64,000 bases of DNA from assembly GCF_011378855.1 (NCBI RefSeq), contig NZ_WTLB01000013.1:1-64000 (forward strand). The letters are read 5' to 3'. The stretch comes from Pseudoalteromonas sp. Z1A8 (GTDB lineage: Bacteria; Pseudomonadota; Gammaproteobacteria; Enterobacterales; Alteromonadaceae). This document shows, piece after piece, positions 27,007 to 36,278 of this stretch (its first letter is position 1; each line of letters starts with the position of its first letter). The translations under genes and the position numbers were made by a program. Under the pieces are notes generated by a model, which searched no databases, was not told the origin of the DNA, and worked only from the letters and a program-made list of their open reading frames with translations.

Positions 27007-27527
27007 AATGTTAAACACCTTTGTAGCTGCATAAGCCCACGCCTGATCCAGCTTTTAACTGTGCCTAATGGCGTTTCTATATGATCCACTAATTCGCTAT
27101 GACTCAGCCCTTTGTAATAAGCTAAGTGAATAGCCTGCTTTTGTTGCGGCTCAAGTTGTTCTATACAATTAACCAGTTTTGTTTCTTCATCGTAATTAAT
27201 GTCAATGCTTTCATTCTCATATTCATCATCGCCTAGCGACTGCTCTTTTCGTACCTTGTGATAGCGCAGCGAATCAAGACTTCTATACCTAACTATACTT
27301 ATCATCCAACTAATAACAGTGCCTTTAGAGGCGTTATATTCAGATGCGTTATGCCAAATTTTTATAAAAGCGTCTTGTAGTGCCTCTTCTGCATAAGCTC
27401 TGTTAGTGAGCATATTTAAACTAATAGCAAAAAGTTTGCCGCTAGTTTGTTGATATAAACTTGAGAAAGCATTTTTGTCTCCTTGTGCTGTTGCGCACAA
27501 AAGAGGGAGTAAATCATCGTTATCCAT
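27003..27527 (-). CDS. ECF sigma factor (SigK/RpoE-like)
   Basis: A 174-residue ECF sigma-70 factor. Region 2 is visible as AFSSLYQQTSGKLFAISLNM and AEEALQDAFIKIWHNASEY. Region 4 is QLEPQQKQAIHLAYYKGLSH followed by ETPLGTVKSWIRRGL, the promoter-recognition helix. I take ATG at 27527 because AGGA lies just upstream; the in-frame start at 27587 is beyond the candidate promoter. Its own promoter (27585-27558) and that of the DUF4331 operon share the same elements, which implies autoregulation and control of that operon. It overlaps its anti-sigma gene by four bases. Confidence 0.9.
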   Translation of the reverse strand: MDNDDLLPLLCATAQGDKNAFSSLYQQTSGKLFAISLNMLTNRAYAEEALQDAFIKIWHNASEYNASKGTVISWMISIVRYRSLDSLRYHKVRKEQSLGDDEYENESIDINYDEETKLVNCIEQLEPQQKQAIHLAYYKGLSHSELVDHIETPLGTVKSWIRRGLMQLQRCLTL

Positions 27528-27557
27528 AGGGATCCTGTTTTTCTTATTATCATTGAG

Positions 27558-27585
27558 TAAACGGTTGAGGGCGTGATTTGGATGC
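27558..27585 (-). promoter_or_regulatory. Candidate autoregulated ECF sigma promoter
   Basis: On the minus strand GCATCC (27585-27580), 16 bases, then CGTTTA (27563-27558). A run of six T precedes GCATCC and CAA follows, as at 26231-26204. The sigma factor ATG at 27527 lies 30 bases downstream. Confidence 0.7.
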
Positions 27586-27876
27586 AAAAAATTTAATTGA
27601 TTTTTAGATTAGCTGCTTTATACGTTAGTACAAGCAATAACCGATCAGTGTTTGAAATATAAACGTATAGGTATAATTTATTCACATGTTTGTAAAAAAT
27701 GCACAAAGAGCAGATTGCACTTAAATTTATTTTATTATTAACATTATATATCAATAGCTTATGATTTTAATTTGAATTTAAAATGCCATTTATATGGCGT
27801 GATATTTGCAAAAGAGTACATAAAGCCGTTTAAATTAAAATTAGAAAATCGGAATTATTTACACAAAGGAGAGACT

Positions 27877-29496
27877 ATGTGGGCTGCAATTGGTTATTCA
27901 CTTTTAGCATTACTACTTATTTTTATTGGTTGGGAAGTGAACTCAGTTTACTTTGCTATTGTTTTTTATTGGACAGCGTTGTCGCTTTTATTGGTTAGCA
28001 CCGCCTATATTTTTAACGCTGCAAAAATATTCAGAAAGCGTGAAAATGGCGTGATCCCTTTTTATATACGCTGGGCATTTGTACCATTTTTATTTGGTGT
28101 GCAAATTTATAATGCCTGGTCGCGTAAGCACGACAAAGTACCGCCAATTCAACAAATAAATGATAACCTATTTTTAGCTTGCCGATTATTTCCCTCAGAC
28201 ATAGACACATTAAAAGATAACGGAATTACGGCAATTTTAGACGTAACGTGCGAGTTTGACGGCCTTGAGTGGAGTTCAACACAAGAGAATATTAATTACT
28301 TAAACATTCCGGTGCTCGATCATAGTATTCCTACCCATTCTCAGTTAAATCAGGCTATTAATTGGATACATCATCATATTAAAGAAAATCGCCGTGTGGT
28401 TGTTCATTGTGCTTTAGGGCGCGGACGCTCGGTATTTGTAATGGCAGCTTACTTATTGAGTCAAAATAAAGATGCTGATGTACATCAAATTCTTGCACAA
28501 ATAAAAGAAACCCGCGAAACCGCCAACTTAAATAAGCATCAGCTTCGTCATTTAGCTAAGCGTCATAAAAAAGGCGAGCTGCTGATTAAAAACAAAGCAG
28601 TTTTAATTGCAAATCCAGTATCTGGTACACGATTATGGCAAGAAAAAGAGCACTTAATTGTTGCGAGGTTATCGGCCTATTACGATTTAAAAGTACTTAC
28701 TACTTCACAAGACGTAAACGGTATTGAGCTTGCTAAACAAGCGATTACGCAAAAACCAGACATGATAATAGCGTGTGGGGGAGACGGTACCGTGGCCGAA
28801 GTTGCAAGCGTACTTGTAAATACACAATGTAAGCTAGGTATTATACCAATGGGGACTGCAAACGCACTTGCGCATGTATTGATGGGGATTAGCTCTAAAT
28901 TTATTCCTGTTGAACAAGCTTGTGACTTAATTATAGATGGTCAAACAAGCACAATAGATACAGCTTACTGTAATAACGAATTAGTACTACTACTCGCGGG
29001 TATTGGTTTTGAGCAATCAATGATTGAAAAAGCAGATAGAGAGTCTAAAAATAAATCGGGGCAGCTTGCCTATTTAAACGGTTTTTTTGAAGCCTTTGGC
29101 GAGCAAAAATCACAGCTACTTAGTGTAAAACTCGATGATAATGAACCGAAAGAAATATGTACAAATAGCTTTATTGTGGCAAATGCCGCGCCTTTTACAA
29201 CGCTATTGGCTCAAGGTGGTGGGCAGCCAGATCATAGTGACGGGCTTCTTGATGTAAATTGGCTAACACCAAACAGTGAAAATTCTACGACAATATTGAG
29301 TATCGCGGAGCTGATGTTTAGTAGCTTAACGCAAACACATTTAGCTATAAATTCGCATCATACAAATGCTAAAAGAGTTGAGGTTACAGGTGAAGGAGAG
29401 CTTAAGTACGTACTTGACGGGGAAGTTAAAACAGCTCACAAACTCGTTATTACTATTGAGCCGGCCTCATTACATGTGATTTGCAAAGAGCAATAA
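27877..29496 (+). CDS. Dual-specificity phosphatase fused to a diacylglycerol kinase-type domain
   Basis: A 539-residue membrane protein with three parts. Two to three N-terminal membrane segments (residues about 1-80) lead into a dual-specificity/tyrosine phosphatase domain with the catalytic loop HCALGRGRS (C178 and the Arg of the P-loop). A diacylglycerol kinase catalytic domain follows, with VLIANPVSGT, the nucleotide loop CGGDGTVAEV (about 300-309) and IIPMGTANALAHVL. Start at ATG 27877, because AGGAG lies just before it; upstream in-frame codons have no ribosome site. The fusion suggests turnover of a phospholipid or phosphoinositide-like substrate at the inner membrane; the actual substrate is unknown. 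Confidence 0.88.
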   Translation: MWAAIGYSLLALLLIFIGWEVNSVYFAIVFYWTALSLLLVSTAYIFNAAKIFRKRENGVIPFYIRWAFVPFLFGVQIYNAWSRKHDKVPPIQQINDNLFLACRLFPSDIDTLKDNGITAILDVTCEFDGLEWSSTQENINYLNIPVLDHSIPTHSQLNQAINWIHHHIKENRRVVVHCALGRGRSVFVMAAYLLSQNKDADVHQILAQIKETRETANLNKHQLRHLAKRHKKGELLIKNKAVLIANPVSGTRLWQEKEHLIVARLSAYYDLKVLTTSQDVNGIELAKQAITQKPDMIIACGGDGTVAEVASVLVNTQCKLGIIPMGTANALAHVLMGISSKFIPVEQACDLIIDGQTSTIDTAYCNNELVLLLAGIGFEQSMIEKADRESKNKSGQLAYLNGFFEAFGEQKSQLLSVKLDDNEPKEICTNSFIVANAAPFTTLLAQGGGQPDHSDGLLDVNWLTPNSENSTTILSIAELMFSSLTQTHLAINSHHTNAKRVEVTGEGELKYVLDGEVKTAHKLVITIEPASLHVICKEQ

Positions 29497-29515
29497 CATC
29501 GCACTTGTTACAATT

Positions 29516-29543
29516 AAAAAGGAGCTGAAATAGCTCCTTTTTT
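29516..29543. terminator. Terminator between the phosphatase/kinase gene and the VF530 gene
   Basis: AAAAAGGAGCT pairs with AGCTCCTTTTTT around GAAAT, with T-runs on both strands. It is suited to both convergent genes. Confidence 0.9.
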
Positions 29544-29547
29544 CACA

Positions 29548-29862
29548 TCATTTTTTAATTGATGGCCAAACAAACCCTGTTGTATCCGGCGCTTGAGAAG
29601 ATGTTTCTCTCGGCGCACTTTTTGGTCTACGAATAGGTTTGTTATTTATAGTGTGAATGTAAAGTGCTTCCACTTTATCGCGAGCCCAAGGCGTTTTACG
29701 CAAAAACTTTAAACTCGATTTAATGCTCGGTTGATCAGTAAAACATTTAATTTTTACTTGCTCGCCAAGTGTTCTCCAGCCAAGTCGCTGTTCTAACTCA
29801 ACAAGTATTTGTTCTAACGTTACCCCATGTAAAGGGTTTTTAGGTTGATTATCCATAGCCAT
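29548..29862 (-). CDS. VF530-family (DUF2132) small protein
   Basis: A 104-residue protein matching the VF530/DUF2132 family, whose members have a small DNA-binding-like helical fold. The diagnostic core is [20 protein letters not shown], followed by [21 protein letters not shown] and VEALYIHTI. The C-terminal basic and Ser-rich tail is variable. No function is established. A second ATG two codons in is equally good as a start. Confidence 0.85.
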   Translation of the reverse strand: MAMDNQPKNPLHGVTLEQILVELEQRLGWRTLGEQVKIKCFTDQPSIKSSLKFLRKTPWARDKVEALYIHTINNKPIRRPKSAPRETSSQAPDTTGFVWPSIKK

Positions 29863-29910
29863 ACTACTTATTTAAACTGCGTGCATTGTAGCTCAAATCA
29901 GCTTTTAGCG

Positions 29911-30213
29911 CTAATTCACAGTGATTGTTTTAGGAGCTGTTGGGTAAATAGCATTACCTTGTTTATCTATTTTAAGCCAAATGAGTTGGCTGTTACTGTG
30001 CTGGGGTGTTTTAGCACCGCATAAAAGTGTAAAAGAGTGAATTTGTATTAATGCGCCTTCGCTATAGCGTTTGTTGTCGTACCAGCAACTAGACCCTTCG
30101 TTTACAAACTGGTTTGCATCAATAATTGAATGGGTTTTAAGCGTTGCTGCTTCACTAAGTACTGAATACGATAAGCTGCTAAAACAAAAGCATAGAATTA
30201 AAAAGTTACGCAT
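29911..30213 (-). CDS. Small secreted protein, possibly DUF1496-like
   Basis: A 100-residue protein with a signal peptide (about 1-22, ending SEAA). The mature part contains CWYDNKRYSEGALIQI and a second cysteine (LLCG), which could form a disulfide. The CxYxxxxYSxGA pattern resembles DUF1496, a family of short secreted proteins without known function. It stands alone between the VF530 gene and the divergent TIGR02647 gene. Confidence 0.55.
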   Translation of the reverse strand: MRNFLILCFCFSSLSYSVLSEAATLKTHSIIDANQFVNEGSSCWYDNKRYSEGALIQIHSFTLLCGAKTPQHSNSQLIWLKIDKQGNAIYPTAPKTITVN

Positions 30214-30351
30214 TAGAGGCCTTTAAATAGGGAGGGTTAAAAATAATACATTAAGCTAAAAAACGTGCTAGTGTAAAGTACACAAAGTGATTTTAATTAT
30301 AAACTTAGTTACTCACAGAACAACTTAGATTCAAATAAAAAGGTGCACACA

Positions 30352-30585
30352 ATGCAATTTAATCAAACAATGATCGAAGAATTCACACTATTAGCAAAGT
30401 TTCCTCGCGACAGCAAAATGCAGGGTATTAAATTACACTCAGACGCAGAGCCAAGCTTACTTAGTGCAGCGCAACGTTTATTTGAAAAAGGGATTATAGA
30501 TAGCCCAGATGGCGGGTATTTAACTGATCTGGGCTTAGATTTAATTGAGCACGTTACGGTTATTCATAGCGCGCTACAAAGTTAA
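30352..30585 (+). CDS. TIGR02647-family small protein
   Basis: A 77-residue conserved protein beginning MQFNQTMIEEFTLLAKFPRD, with SAAQRLFEKGIIDSPDGGYLT and LGLDLIEHV, matching TIGR02647. The arrangement looks like a small winged-helix fold, and a DNA-binding role has been proposed but not shown. I take the ATG at 30352, which has AAGG at a suitable distance. An in-frame GTG at 30343 adds three residues. Confidence 0.75.
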   Translation: MQFNQTMIEEFTLLAKFPRDSKMQGIKLHSDAEPSLLSAAQRLFEKGIIDSPDGGYLTDLGLDLIEHVTVIHSALQS

Positions 30586-30596
30586 TCTAAATTAGC

Positions 30597-31226
30597 TTAA
30601 TTTGCATCGGGTTGATTTTGCGGTGCAGCATCATTAAATGCAGCTAATTTATTACAATGCTCGTAAATAGCTGCAATTTTTGGGTAAGCGCTCATATCTA
30701 CGTTAAAACGAATTGCATTAAATACTTGCGGCACTAAACAAATGTCAGCAAGTGTTGGTTGGTTACCAAAACAGTAGTCGTCATTTTCGTTTAGCATCAG
30801 TTCTATTTTTTCAAAACTCACTTCTATCCAATGTCGATACCATTTATTTTTAGCCTCGTCATCAATACCTAATTCGTTCGATAAATACTTCAGCACACGT
30901 AAATTATTAACAGGGTGAATATCGCAGGCAATGGCAAAGCTTAAGTTTCTTATTTGTGCTTTTTGCCACGCAGTTCCTGTAATTAATGGTGATTGCGGAT
31001 AAGTTTCATCAAGCCATTCCAGTATTGCAAGCGATTGTGCTAATACACCATCATCGGTTTCAAGTGCAGGTAGTAAGCCTTGCGGATTAGTAGCTAAGTA
31101 TTCCTCCCCAAGCTGCTCCGATTTTAAAAGGTTAACAATAGCAAGTTCATGATCGATTGCTTTTAAGTTAAGCGCTATACGCACTCTATAAGCCGCTGAT
31201 GAGCGAAAGTAGCTGTATAATTTCAT
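30597..31226 (-). CDS. maiA: Maleylacetoacetate isomerase
   Basis: A 209-residue zeta-class glutathione transferase that isomerises maleylacetoacetate to fumarylacetoacetate in tyrosine/homogentisate breakdown. The N-terminal LYSYFRSSAAYRVRIALNLK carries the SSxAxRVRIAL motif with the catalytic serines, and NPQGLLPALETDDG is the glutathione-binding loop. The C-terminal helical domain includes QPTLADICLVPQ. It starts two bases after the hmgA stop, with the ribosome site inside the end of hmgA, so the pair is one operon. No fumarylacetoacetase gene follows. Confidence 0.93.
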   Translation of the reverse strand: MKLYSYFRSSAAYRVRIALNLKAIDHELAIVNLLKSEQLGEEYLATNPQGLLPALETDDGVLAQSLAILEWLDETYPQSPLITGTAWQKAQIRNLSFAIACDIHPVNNLRVLKYLSNELGIDDEAKNKWYRHWIEVSFEKIELMLNENDDYCFGNQPTLADICLVPQVFNAIRFNVDMSAYPKIAAIYEHCNKLAAFNDAAPQNQPDAN

Positions 31227-31228
31227 AA

Positions 31229-32530
31229 TTAATCCTGTGAACCTGTAAATTGTTTTTTAATAGTACGCCAGCAATCGGTATAGTTTGGTTGGCGCTCTTT
31301 ACCTTCTAATGCATATTTTGTCGGTGAAATTATATAGCGCGACTCAAACATAAAGGCCAAAGTGTTTTCGTATTTTTGTGGTGTAAGCTCTGCGTTTGAG
31401 GCTTTTTCAAATACGTCGGCTTCAGGTCCATGTGGCGACATACAATTGTGTAAACTTGCGCCACCAGGTACAAAGCCGTGCTCTTTTGCATCATACACAC
31501 CTTCAATCAAGCCCATAAATTCACTCATAATATTGCGGTGATAATAAGGCGGACGGAATGTATTTTCGGCTACCATCCAACGCGGTGGAAATATCACAAA
31601 ATCGACATTAGCCATACCCTCAGTAGCAGAAGGGGAGGTTAGCACAGTGAATATAGACGGGTCGGGGTGATCAAAACTCACTGTATTCATTACATTAAAA
31701 CGCGATAAGTCGTATTTATAGGGCGCACTATTACCTGTCCATGCAACTACATCAAAAGGAGAGTGCTTAATTTCACAGCTAAATAAATTACCGTTGAATT
31801 TAGAGACAAGCTCAAAGTCACCCTCTTTATCTTCAAAGGCAGCTACAGGGTATTGAAAGTCTCTGTCGTTGGCATAACCGTTGGCACCAACAGGACCTCG
31901 CTCTGCAAGCTCTAACGCATGGCCATAATTTTCACAAATATAACCACGCGCGGTATCGTCAATTAAATCAACAGAGAACTTAATTCCTCTGGGAATTACA
32001 GCAATTTCACCTGGTTTAATGCTTAACTTACCGCACTCTGTGTGAATTAATAACTCACCTTGCTGAGGGACAAACAACATTTCGCCATCGGCATTGCAAA
32101 AGTAACGCCCTTGCATTGACTGATTAGCGACATATACATGAATGCCAATACCCGATTGCCCATTAGCACTGCCATTAGCTGCCATAGTTACTAACCCGTC
32201 AATAAAGTCAGTAGGTTGCGAAGGCATATCAATAGGGTTCCAACGTAGCATTGTTGGTGGTGTTACGGCCTCAGTAATTGGGGCTGTTCTTATTAAGCCG
32301 TTATCAATTGCTTGGTAATCACCTTGCACTACCGAAGGACGAAGGCGGTAAAACCAAGTGCGACGATTTGAAGCGCGAGGAGCCGTAAATGCAGTCGAAC
32401 TAAATTGCTCAGTGTATAAATCGTATTTAACCTTTTGTGGGCTAAATTGTCCTATTGGCAATGCACCGGGTAGCGCTTGTGTTTCAAATTCATTACCAAA
32501 ACCTGTCATATAACTTAATTGTGTCGTCAT
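31229..32530 (-). CDS. hmgA: Homogentisate 1,2-dioxygenase
   Basis: Opens the ring of homogentisate to maleylacetoacetate using a mononuclear iron. The 433-residue length and opening [22 protein letters not shown] are typical. Iron-site regions appear as [18 protein letters not shown] (His and Glu ligands) and [15 protein letters not shown] (His ligand). It is the first gene of the hmgA-maiA operon and is transcribed divergently from a MarR regulator across 151 bases. Loss of this enzyme elsewhere leads to pyomelanin formation, so it also determines pigmentation in many marine bacteria. The context suggests MarR control. Confidence 0.97.
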   Translation of the reverse strand: MTTQLSYMTGFGNEFETQALPGALPIGQFSPQKVKYDLYTEQFSSTAFTAPRASNRRTWFYRLRPSVVQGDYQAIDNGLIRTAPITEAVTPPTMLRWNPIDMPSQPTDFIDGLVTMAANGSANGQSGIGIHVYVANQSMQGRYFCNADGEMLFVPQQGELLIHTECGKLSIKPGEIAVIPRGIKFSVDLIDDTARGYICENYGHALELAERGPVGANGYANDRDFQYPVAAFEDKEGDFELVSKFNGNLFSCEIKHSPFDVVAWTGNSAPYKYDLSRFNVMNTVSFDHPDPSIFTVLTSPSATEGMANVDFVIFPPRWMVAENTFRPPYYHRNIMSEFMGLIEGVYDAKEHGFVPGGASLHNCMSPHGPEADVFEKASNAELTPQKYENTLAFMFESRYIISPTKYALEGKERQPNYTDCWRTIKKQFTGSQD

Positions 32531-32587
32531 TACTGACTCCTGTGAGAGGGGGTTGGTTTAATATTATTTTTATTTCAGTTAAGATAC

Positions 32588-32599
32588 TCTCAAGTGAGA
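32588..32599. promoter_or_regulatory. Candidate MarR operator in the hmgA divergent region
   Basis: TCTCA and TGAGA form a perfect inverted repeat around AG in the 151-base space between hmgA and the MarR gene. It is the clearest dyad there. MarR binding is inference. Confidence 0.35.
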
Positions 32600-32681
32600 C
32601 TAATATCAAATGTGCAACTACGCACCTGTGTAAATATTAATGAACACCAAAGTAAGCCTTATAAAGCTGGGATAACCAAAA

Positions 32682-33113
32682 ATGAAAATTGATTTAGCAA
32701 CGTTCTTACCTTATCAATTAACGAATGTAGCAACACGTGTAAGTAACGACTTTGCCGAGGTTTATCAAACTAAATACGGTTTAAATATTCCTCAGTGGCG
32801 AATACTTGCTAATTTAGCGCAGTATGGCCAAAGCAACGCAAAGGATTTATGCACGCAAGCAAATATGGACAAGTCGACTGTTTCACGCGCGGTAAAAGTT
32901 TTAATAGATAAAGCTTTAGTGAGAAGTGAGTTAAATGAGCAAGACAAGCGCGCAGCATTACTTGTACTGAGCCAAGCAGGGCAAAGCTTATATGAGCAAA
33001 TAGCACCCGATGCATTGAATTGGGAAAAACAATTACTGAGCACTTTGACTAACGAAGAACACGAAGTGTTAGTGAGTATTTTTGAAAAGTTAAATAACAA
33101 ATTAAATGCATAA
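32682..33113 (+). CDS. MarR-family transcriptional regulator, probable hmgA regulator
   Basis: A 143-residue MarR-type winged-helix protein. The DNA-binding part is visible as IPQWRILANLAQYGQSNAKDL, CTQANMDKSTVSRAVKVLIDK and the wing VRSELNEQDKRAALLVLS. Both ends are dimerisation helices. It is divergent from hmgA-maiA, a common arrangement for local regulators of aromatic degradation, so homogentisate or a related acid is a plausible ligand. A bidirectional terminator follows at 33114-33136. Confidence 0.85.
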   Translation: MKIDLATFLPYQLTNVATRVSNDFAEVYQTKYGLNIPQWRILANLAQYGQSNAKDLCTQANMDKSTVSRAVKVLIDKALVRSELNEQDKRAALLVLSQAGQSLYEQIAPDALNWEKQLLSTLTNEEHEVLVSIFEKLNNKLNA

Positions 33114-33136
33114 AAAAGCCCACAAAGTGGGCTTTT
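33114..33136. terminator. Bidirectional terminator between the MarR gene and the first Oar gene
   Basis: AAAAGCCCAC pairs perfectly with GTGGGCTTTT around AAA, with A/T tracts on both sides. Confidence 0.9.
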
Positions 33137-33164
33137 AAAATAATAGCTAATTTAATAAGCTAAA

Positions 33165-36100
33165 TTAGAAAGTGTAACGAACACCTACACGCATTTCCCA
33201 TAGAGATGCGTCACGTTGAGTTGTAGTGCTTGCGTTATTTGCGTTAAAGTTTGAATAAACATAACGACCCTGATCATCAATATCAGTTGAAATCATACGA
33301 GCGCCAACGAATGGACCTTTCTTAAGCACACCCCAGTCATCATTTAACATGTTAGTTAAGTTATCGATAACAAAGAATGCTTCACCTTTATGGCCATCCA
33401 TAAAGCCAGGTACTTCTTGAGTTAGTTTAAAGTTAAACTTCACAAACCAATCAGAGTTTTGTGCGTTACGACCTGAAATTTCACCACGTTTTAAGCCTTC
33501 AGATGCAATGAAGTCATTAAATTCATTGATATCATCAGCACTCATGTCATAAACAACGTTAGGATCGTTTACTAACGGTACATAAAGAAGTTGACGAGAA
33601 CGGTTTGAATTGGCATCACCGAAAGCTTCATCACTGCCGTTAAATGTAAAGCTGTAAGGTAAACCTTTGTATGCTTCACCAAATAAATTAAAGCGAGTGT
33701 TGTAGCCATCGAAAAACTCATGCGTGTAAGCAAGGTTTAATGTAAAACGATGTGGAATTTCATAATCAGATGATGCAATACCCGGATTAAGCGCATTAGA
33801 CGTTGCTAAGTTACCGTAGTTAGAGCTAGATGTAGAACTAGTCATCGGATTAACATCATCAGCATCTGTATAAGCATAAGATAGCTGTACTTTAATACCA
33901 TTATCAAAAGCTTTGCTTACAGCTGCAGAGATGATTGAAGTATCACCATTGTCGCCATTGACGTTAGTTAATAATAAATCACCATCACGACCTTCAATTG
34001 ATTCTAAAAGAGGACGGCCATCAAATGATGTTTCGTCAGATGATTGCAGAGCAATATCTTTTAGAATTGCAGCATCACGTTTTTTAGAATAAAGGAAATC
34101 TAATGCAATTACATACTCGTCTTCAGTTGTATAAGTTGCACCAACTGAATATTTCCATTCTGATGGAATTTCAAAATCTGGGTCAACAGCATTTACAGAT
34201 GAGTCACCAGAACCTGGAGTAACGGCTGCAATCTCATCAAACATAGATTGAGGTACATCAAAACCTGGACCACCACCATTTACATTTGGTGTATTGAATA
34301 GGTCAACATCACGAATTTGTAAACCTATGTTAGTAATACCATCATTTGAATATGAGTTAGATAACCATACATTTGGATTACCGCCTGAGAATAAGCCTAG
34401 ACCAGCACGAATTTCAAGTGCATCAGTTGCATACCATTCAAAACCGATACGTGGTTGAAATAAATCAATACCGTCAAATGTACCTTGGTTGCTATAACCA
34501 TATCTGTCAGTAAAGTTTTGGTTTAATGTTGGTTTGTCATCACTGCTATAGCTGTCATAGCGAAGGCCGAACGTTAAAGATGCATCAATGTCTGAGAAGC
34601 TATATTCATCTTGTACATAGAAAGTACTTTGTGAGTACGAAAAGCTTGCAGCAGCATCTGCTGGATTGTTTGTACCAGCTGCATTATTGTAATAAATACG
34701 AGCTGCTTGGCCTGATTCGAATTTTTCAATATCATCAAAACGCCATTCACCTTGTGTATGCTGTACGAATTGGTTAAATACTTCTAACTCTTCATATTCA
34801 AAACCTGCAGTAATTGTGTGTTGATCAAGGTAGTAAGTACCAGCAAGTTTAAAGGTAGTTGTATCGTAATCTAAATCGTTTGATTGACGAGAGTCATCTG
34901 GACCTAAATATACAGTGCCGCCATCGCTTGTTTCTATTTGGAATTCGCCAAAGCTACTTGCTGCATCTAAAGACTCAACGCGAGCATCAAGCTCTGATTT
35001 TCCTAGACGAATTTCAGTTGAGAAGTCGTCGCTCCAATCTGAATAAACTGAACCGATAATTGAAGTGAATTCTGCACCTTGCTCATAAAAATGGCTATCT
35101 AATGAAAGGCGAGTTGAACCCGTATCTGATTGAGATAATGTAAAGCCATCATTGTAGTTGTATATTAAATTAGCACGGTGAGAGTCGTTGATGTTCCAAT
35201 CTAATTTAATTAAGATTTTTTCATCATCTACTGGTGAACTTGAAGGTGTAGTACCTGCATTATAGCCATACACATCTTGAGAAATCTGTTGGATACGTGC
35301 TAAATCACTTGCAGAAACGCTTGAACCTAAAGGGTCATAGTTAAATTGTGCTACGCCTTCTAATTTTTCATATGAAGTGTATAAAAATAATGAATCTTTA
35401 ATTAGCGGAAGACCAACATTAAAACCGTAGCGTTTTTCGCTGTAACTACCGTTATCAACGTCTTCGCCTTCAATTTTATCACCTTTCATTGAATCATTAG
35501 TGTAATCGAAGAACACACCGCCATGTAATTCATTACCGCCAGATTTAGTTACTGCATTGATATTACACGATGTAAAACCACCGTATTGAACATCAAACGG
35601 TGCAAGCTCTACTGCTACTTGTTCAATTGAATCGAAAGAGAAAGGGGCACGAATAGTTGGGTAACCATTTGAGCTTAAACCGAAGTTATCGTTCATACGA
35701 ACGCCATCTAGCGTTAAGCTATTAAAACGTGGATTACCACCACCACAGTTAATAGTGCCACGACTATCATCAATTGCTACACGCGGGTCAACACGAATGA
35801 TATCTTTCAAATCACGGTTAATAGCAGGCTGGTTCTCTAGATCTGTAAGTGTGAAAGTAGAAGCTGGACCAGTACCGCCAGACATAGAGCTAATCGGCGC
35901 GCCAGTAACTACAATTTGTTCCATGCTTGATTGTGACTCAAGAGAAACGTTTACTGGGTAGTCGTTACCAATATTAAGAATAATGTTATTAAATTCTTGG
36001 TCTGCATATACATCTGAATCAACAACTACTTTATAAGGGCCGCCAACACGCAGGCCTTTAGCTGTAAAGTAACCAGCGTCATTTACTTCAGTTGTTTTTA

Positions 36101-36278
36101 CTGAACCAGAAGGCACGTGTAAAATTGTTACTTTAGTGCCGGCTGCTGGGTTGCCATTAGGGCCCGTTATATGACCTTTAATTGCAGAGGTCGTTTCGTT
36201 AGCCATTGCAGCGCCACTTACACCAACACATGCTGCAATAGCAAGTGAAAGAGCTGTTTTGCGAAGTTGAGTTTTCAT
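33165..36278 (-). CDS. Oar-type TonB-dependent outer membrane receptor
   Basis: A 1037-residue outer membrane protein. A signal peptide (about 1-26, VSGAAMA) is followed by a carboxypeptidase-regulatory-like beta-sandwich (about 30-112: SAIKGHITGPNGNPAAGTKV). A plug region (LTDLENQPAINRDLKDIIRVDPRV, VELAPFDVQYGGFTSCNINA) and a large 22-strand-type barrel complete it, ending in MRVGVRYTF with the usual aromatic C-terminus. Oar proteins bring large or complex substrates, often peptides or polymers, across the outer membrane with TonB energy. It is clearly a paralogue of the gene at 36622 and has its own promoter region and terminator. Confidence 0.92.
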   Translation of the reverse strand: MKTQLRKTALSLAIAACVGVSGAAMANETTSAIKGHITGPNGNPAAGTKVTILHVPSGSVKTTEVNDAGYFTAKGLRVGGPYKVVVDSDVYADQEFNNIILNIGNDYPVNVSLESQSSMEQIVVTGAPISSMSGGTGPASTFTLTDLENQPAINRDLKDIIRVDPRVAIDDSRGTINCGGGNPRFNSLTLDGVRMNDNFGLSSNGYPTIRAPFSFDSIEQVAVELAPFDVQYGGFTSCNINAVTKSGGNELHGGVFFDYTNDSMKGDKIEGEDVDNGSYSEKRYGFNVGLPLIKDSLFLYTSYEKLEGVAQFNYDPLGSSVSASDLARIQQISQDVYGYNAGTTPSSSPVDDEKILIKLDWNINDSHRANLIYNYNDGFTLSQSDTGSTRLSLDSHFYEQGAEFTSIIGSVYSDWSDDFSTEIRLGKSELDARVESLDAASSFGEFQIETSDGGTVYLGPDDSRQSNDLDYDTTTFKLAGTYYLDQHTITAGFEYEELEVFNQFVQHTQGEWRFDDIEKFESGQAARIYYNNAAGTNNPADAAASFSYSQSTFYVQDEYSFSDIDASLTFGLRYDSYSSDDKPTLNQNFTDRYGYSNQGTFDGIDLFQPRIGFEWYATDALEIRAGLGLFSGGNPNVWLSNSYSNDGITNIGLQIRDVDLFNTPNVNGGGPGFDVPQSMFDEIAAVTPGSGDSSVNAVDPDFEIPSEWKYSVGATYTTEDEYVIALDFLYSKKRDAAILKDIALQSSDETSFDGRPLLESIEGRDGDLLLTNVNGDNGDTSIISAAVSKAFDNGIKVQLSYAYTDADDVNPMTSSTSSSNYGNLATSNALNPGIASSDYEIPHRFTLNLAYTHEFFDGYNTRFNLFGEAYKGLPYSFTFNGSDEAFGDANSNRSRQLLYVPLVNDPNVVYDMSADDINEFNDFIASEGLKRGEISGRNAQNSDWFVKFNFKLTQEVPGFMDGHKGEAFFVIDNLTNMLNDDWGVLKKGPFVGARMISTDIDDQGRYVYSNFNANNASTTTQRDASLWEMRVGVRYTF

